Below are positions 6,478-9,068 of a stretch of DNA of 9,068 bases, piece by piece; position 1 is the first letter of the stretch; every line of letters begins with the position of its first letter. The position numbers were made by a program, and so were the translations under genes. Under the pieces are notes generated by a model. That model was not told the origin of the DNA and did no database searches. It saw only the letters and a list, made by a program, of their open reading frames with translations. Where the stretch lies: positions 1-9,068 of the forward strand of contig JAGXLH010000070.1 of NCBI GenBank assembly GCA_018334795.1, in the 5' to 3' direction. The stretch is from Thermoplasmatota archaeon. GTDB taxonomy: Archaea; Thermoplasmatota; E2; DHVEG-1.

Positions 6478-8745
6478 ATGAAAAGAAAATATTGTCCTAT
6501 TTTCAATCAATTTATGTTTTCAATTTTTATTTTGTTCTTGTTTATCTCAATGCCATTTGGTACTACTTTCCAAGCAAATAACGTTTCCTCAACTGATGTT
6601 TTGTTTAGAATCTGTTTCTCGGAACCTGAAATGATGATAACAAATGATAGGTTTACTATCTCTTCGTTTGAAACTGATAATACAATTGAAATAGAAAATA
6701 TAAGTCTTCCAGTGAAACCACTCCGTCTTCTTCTGCCTAAAGGAAAAATGATGGATGAGATAACCGTGGAAATAACAAACCCTATTTCAATTGAAACACA
6801 TAATTTTAATCAAAAAGACCTAATAAAAAATCATGAATTTATTACTCATGCTAAAACTGAAAAAGATGTTTTCGAATTTGTTGGTTGTTACTGGATTTGT
6901 GGATATCCAGTAGTTTTTTTAAATCTTTATCCTGTTTTTTATGAATTTGAAAATGAACAATTTTATTACTATAAAGAAATAAATGTTTATATTTCTACTC
7001 AGACTGCTGATTATTCTCCGGTCATTAGAAATAAATCGACGGATTATGAATCAATATATTCGATTGTTGATAATAAAGAAATGATTTCATCGTATTCCCT
7101 TTTTCAGTTGACTACACAATCTGATACTCTAGACTATCTAATTATTACCAATGAAACTTTAGCTGATTCCCCATTGGAAGATAATTTTGATTATTTTACT
7201 TATCATAAAGAACAACAAGGGATATCTACAAATGTTGTTACTGTTGAAGAAATACTTAGTGATCCTGCTTACGGTGTGAATGGGACCTGGGGAGATAATA
7301 ATCCTTTAAATCCGTTTTATCAAACTGCGATTACTCATAATTTTTCGTTATTTGATGATGCCCAAGCTCGTATTAGAAATTACATTAGATATGCATATGC
7401 GAAGTTCGGTGTTACCTATGTTCTTTTGGCTGGAGATGCAGATGTGAACAATCCTGATCAAAACATAATTCCAGTTCGTGGTCTGTTTGCAAATGAAAGT
7501 GGTCTTCCTTTGATTAATAAAAGTATGCGGATGGGCGAGGAAGAAGATGATATTCCTTCAGATGTATACTATGCTTGTTTAGATGGTAACTTTAATACTG
7601 ATATGGATGCTCATTTTGGTGAATCACCAGATCGTAATCAATTAACTGGTGTAGATGAAGCTGATTTACTTTCAGAAGTCTCTGTTGGCCGGGCTTGTGT
7701 TGATTCTTTTGAAGAAATTGCTTATTTTGTTGAAAAAACACTTCGTTATGAGTCATTAAATGATGATTTATATTTAGATAAAATATTATTTGTTGGAGAA
7801 TATCTTGGTTTCCCAGGAATTTCAGCGTATGGCGGAAATTATAAAGATGAAATGAAACCATTGCTCCCAGATACGTTCAACCTTGTTACATTATATGATA
7901 GAGATATGGCCATGAATTGGGATAAACAAGATCTAATTGATATCATTAATGATGCTCCTCCACACATAATCAATCATGATGGACACTCATATTATGGATA
8001 CAATATGAGAATGTCAAATCAGGATGTAGATTTATTGGAAAACAATAAACCATTTTTGTTGTATAGCCATGGTTGTATGGCAGGAGGATTTGATAATCCA
8101 TCGGGGTATGATTGTATCGCAGAACGATTAACTGTGGAAACCTCAAATGGTGCTGTTGCTGCAATAATGAATGCTCGATATGGTCTTGGAAGTGAAAACA
8201 ATCTTGCATCTCCTTCGTTATTTTTAGATGAATCATTTTTCAAAGCATTGTTTGAAGAAAACATTCGTAATGTTGGTGATGCGAATCATTTTTCTAAGGA
8301 AGATAATATCTGGCGGATTAATGAAAACGGGGTACGATGGGTATATTATGAAACAAATCTTTTTGGTGATCCAATGCTTAGGATTCATTCTTCATCTGAA
8401 GGATCTGTGGATTTGACCGTTGAAGTTACTTCACCTCTTCAAAATAAAGGCTGGTTATATCTATTTAACTCAAAGTTATTTCCCCTTCCATTTAGATCAA
8501 ATCCCTTACTAATTGGATCTTGTGAAATCTGTGCTGATGCATCGTCTCAACCTGAAAAACAAGTATATGGTATCGAATTTTGTATTGATGATAAATCATA
8601 TTATTTTGATGATGAATACCCATATATTTGGAAATTACAAGAACCCTTGAACGGAGAATATAGGTTATCAGTAACTGTTTACTCATATAATGGGGAACAA
8701 GAATCAATATCATTTCCCTTTACTGGGTTCATTAAAGGAAAATAA
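6478..8745 (+). CDS. Secreted C25-family (gingipain-type) cysteine peptidase with C-terminal Ig-like domain
   Basis: The 755-residue product begins with a basic stretch and hydrophobic core (about 11-26), a Sec-type signal peptide. Residues 40-215 form a beta-rich region in the place of a gingipain prodomain. The peptidase domain runs from about 218 (LDYLIITNE) to 637. Within it are YVLLAGDADV (314-323), SDVYYACLDG (361-370), SEVSVGRA (399-406), and the candidate catalytic pair H503 in NHDGHSYYG and C533 in YSHGCMAGGFD. The 30-residue spacing is close to that of the His/Cys pair in gingipains. NLFGDPMLRIH at 627-637 is the usual closing motif of such domains. From 648 to 755 an Ig-like beta-sandwich domain follows, with GWLYLFNSKLFPLP (658-671). 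No membrane anchor is visible, so the enzyme is released or held non-covalently outside the cell. Likely role: breakdown of external proteins or maturation of surface proteins; substrate preference cannot be read from the sequence. Confidence 0.9.
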   Translation: MKRKYCPIFNQFMFSIFILFLFISMPFGTTFQANNVSSTDVLFRICFSEPEMMITNDRFTISSFETDNTIEIENISLPVKPLRLLLPKGKMMDEITVEITNPISIETHNFNQKDLIKNHEFITHAKTEKDVFEFVGCYWICGYPVVFLNLYPVFYEFENEQFYYYKEINVYISTQTADYSPVIRNKSTDYESIYSIVDNKEMISSYSLFQLTTQSDTLDYLIITNETLADSPLEDNFDYFTYHKEQQGISTNVVTVEEILSDPAYGVNGTWGDNNPLNPFYQTAITHNFSLFDDAQARIRNYIRYAYAKFGVTYVLLAGDADVNNPDQNIIPVRGLFANESGLPLINKSMRMGEEEDDIPSDVYYACLDGNFNTDMDAHFGESPDRNQLTGVDEADLLSEVSVGRACVDSFEEIAYFVEKTLRYESLNDDLYLDKILFVGEYLGFPGISAYGGNYKDEMKPLLPDTFNLVTLYDRDMAMNWDKQDLIDIINDAPPHIINHDGHSYYGYNMRMSNQDVDLLENNKPFLLYSHGCMAGGFDNPSGYDCIAERLTVETSNGAVAAIMNARYGLGSENNLASPSLFLDESFFKALFEENIRNVGDANHFSKEDNIWRINENGVRWVYYETNLFGDPMLRIHSSSEGSVDLTVEVTSPLQNKGWLYLFNSKLFPLPFRSNPLLIGSCEICADASSQPEKQVYGIEFCIDDKSYYFDDEYPYIWKLQEPLNGEYRLSVTVYSYNGEQESISFPFTGFIKGK

Positions 8746-8762
8746 TAAAAGTTTTAATCTCC

Positions 8763-8782
8763 ATTTGGCCTTTTGGCAAAAT
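8763..8782. repeat. Imperfect hairpin after the C25 peptidase gene
   Basis: ATTTGGCC-TTTT-GGCAAAAT forms an 8-base stem with one mismatch and a TTTT loop, 17 bases after the stop at 8743-8745. No T run follows it on the plus strand, so it is not a standard terminator; it might protect the 3' end of the message. It is among the few GC-containing elements of this AT-rich gap (8746-8844). Confidence 0.3.
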
Positions 8783-8844
8783 AACATAAAATAAACAAAG
8801 TTAATTTAATGAAAAAATAACTTAAGGTTAATGAAGTGATCTTT

Positions 8845-9068
8845 ATGAAAAAAGGCTCAATAATAATCCAACTCATAATTCTTATACTAATACTTGTCCT
8901 ATCGGGATGTACAACAATATCTCCAGATGACAAAAATGAACATAATATCCCTGAAGGACTGTATGTATCAATATCAGGAGAGAAAGAATTCACGTCAATT
9001 CAAGAAGCAATAGATCAGGCACCGGAAAATTACACGGTGTATGTTTTCCCTGGAAAATATAATGAAAC
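8845..9068 (+). CDS. Lipoprotein, probably with a parallel beta-helix domain, C-terminus cut off by the window end
   Basis: The frame is open from the ATG at 8845 to the window end, giving 74 codons plus two bases. Residues 1-21 are MKKG followed by an Ile/Leu-rich core, ending in the lipobox LSGC (19-22), so C22 should be lipid-modified and the protein anchored outside the membrane. After a short polar linker comes YVSISGEKEFTSIQEAIDQA (39-58) and then VYVFPGKY. This layout, a tandem of 'Ft-sIqeAId-Ap' and 'V-pG-Y-E', is typical of the first coil of pectinesterase-like and NosD-like parallel beta-helix proteins; substrates may be polysaccharide, or it may be a binding surface protein. The start is supported by GTGATC at 8836-8841, three bases before the ATG, matching the archaeal anti-SD. 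It follows the C25 peptidase by 99 bases and may have its own promoter, with AT-rich boxes at 8778-8812. Confidence 0.8.
   Translation, partial: MKKGSIIIQLIILILILVLSGCTTISPDDKNEHNIPEGLYVSISGEKEFTSIQEAIDQAPENYTVYVFPGKYNE

Noticed and set aside
7592..8264. Several minus-strand frames of 80-90 codons inside the C25 peptidase gene
   Set aside because: They overlap the catalytic part of a well-supported gene and have His/Gln-rich translations typical of antisense reading.
8763..8782. Hairpin as a rho-independent terminator of the C25 peptidase gene
   Set aside because: No T run follows on the plus strand and the stem has a mismatch; kept only as an imperfect hairpin.
8754..8993. Minus-strand 79-codon frame over the lipoprotein start
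   Set aside because: Opposite-strand shadow of the lipoprotein signal peptide and lipobox; the plus-strand frame has an RBS and recognisable motifs.
1..9068. tRNA, rRNA, CRISPR arrays, insertion sequences or long repeats
   Set aside because: No regularly spaced repeats, transposase motifs, terminal inverted repeats or cloverleaf-like GC-rich segments were seen in the intergenic spaces.

Overview
The window most likely comes from an archaeon, probably a low-GC euryarchaeote of the Thermoplasmata type (GC is about one third by eye). Several features support an archaeal origin: an archaeal-type secretion/pilus ATPase next to a GspF/TadC-type membrane protein, an A24 prepilin peptidase with the C-terminal extension seen in archaea, oligo-T stretches after genes instead of clear GC-rich hairpins, and AT-rich TATA-like boxes. 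Some ribosome-binding sites match the archaeal anti-SD (GTGAT, GAGG), while the prepilin peptidase start has no close RBS. The Thermoplasmata placement is an inference from a secreted C25 protease lying together with a bacterial-type DnaJ; no marker gene is present to settle it.

Minus strand, right to left (3632 to 1): a three-gene operon. It starts with a 353-residue, apparently disordered, charge-rich protein with no Cys or Trp. Next, 7 bases downstream, is a 632-residue type II/IV secretion ATPase with complete Walker A, Asp, Walker B and His boxes. An ATGA stop/start overlap then leads into a TadC/GspF-like membrane platform protein that runs off the window edge. Positions 3633-3872 are a divergent, AT-rich intergenic region that should hold both promoters.

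Plus strand, left to right: a prepilin peptidase (3873-4595) that would process the pilins assembled by the divergent ATPase and platform; a T-tract terminator; a type A DnaJ (4664/4676-5752); an Hsp20-like small heat-shock protein with an acidic N-terminal half (5819-6367); another T-tract; a secreted C25 (gingipain-type) cysteine peptidase with a C-terminal Ig-like domain (6478-8745); and the start of a lipoprotein that appears to lead into a parallel beta-helix domain (8845-9068, cut by the window end).

Taken together, the left half is an archaeal type IV pilus or pilus-like secretion locus split over two divergent units, with no pilin gene in view. The middle is a two-gene chaperone pair, and the right half is secreted or surface protein genes. 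The least explained items are the disordered protein heading the ATPase operon, the lysine-rich segments within the ATPase N-terminus, ACAA/TTGT dyads upstream of both chaperone genes, and the C-terminal domain of the C25 protease. I found no RNA genes, CRISPR arrays or insertion sequences, and no wholly new system that the sequence alone can establish.
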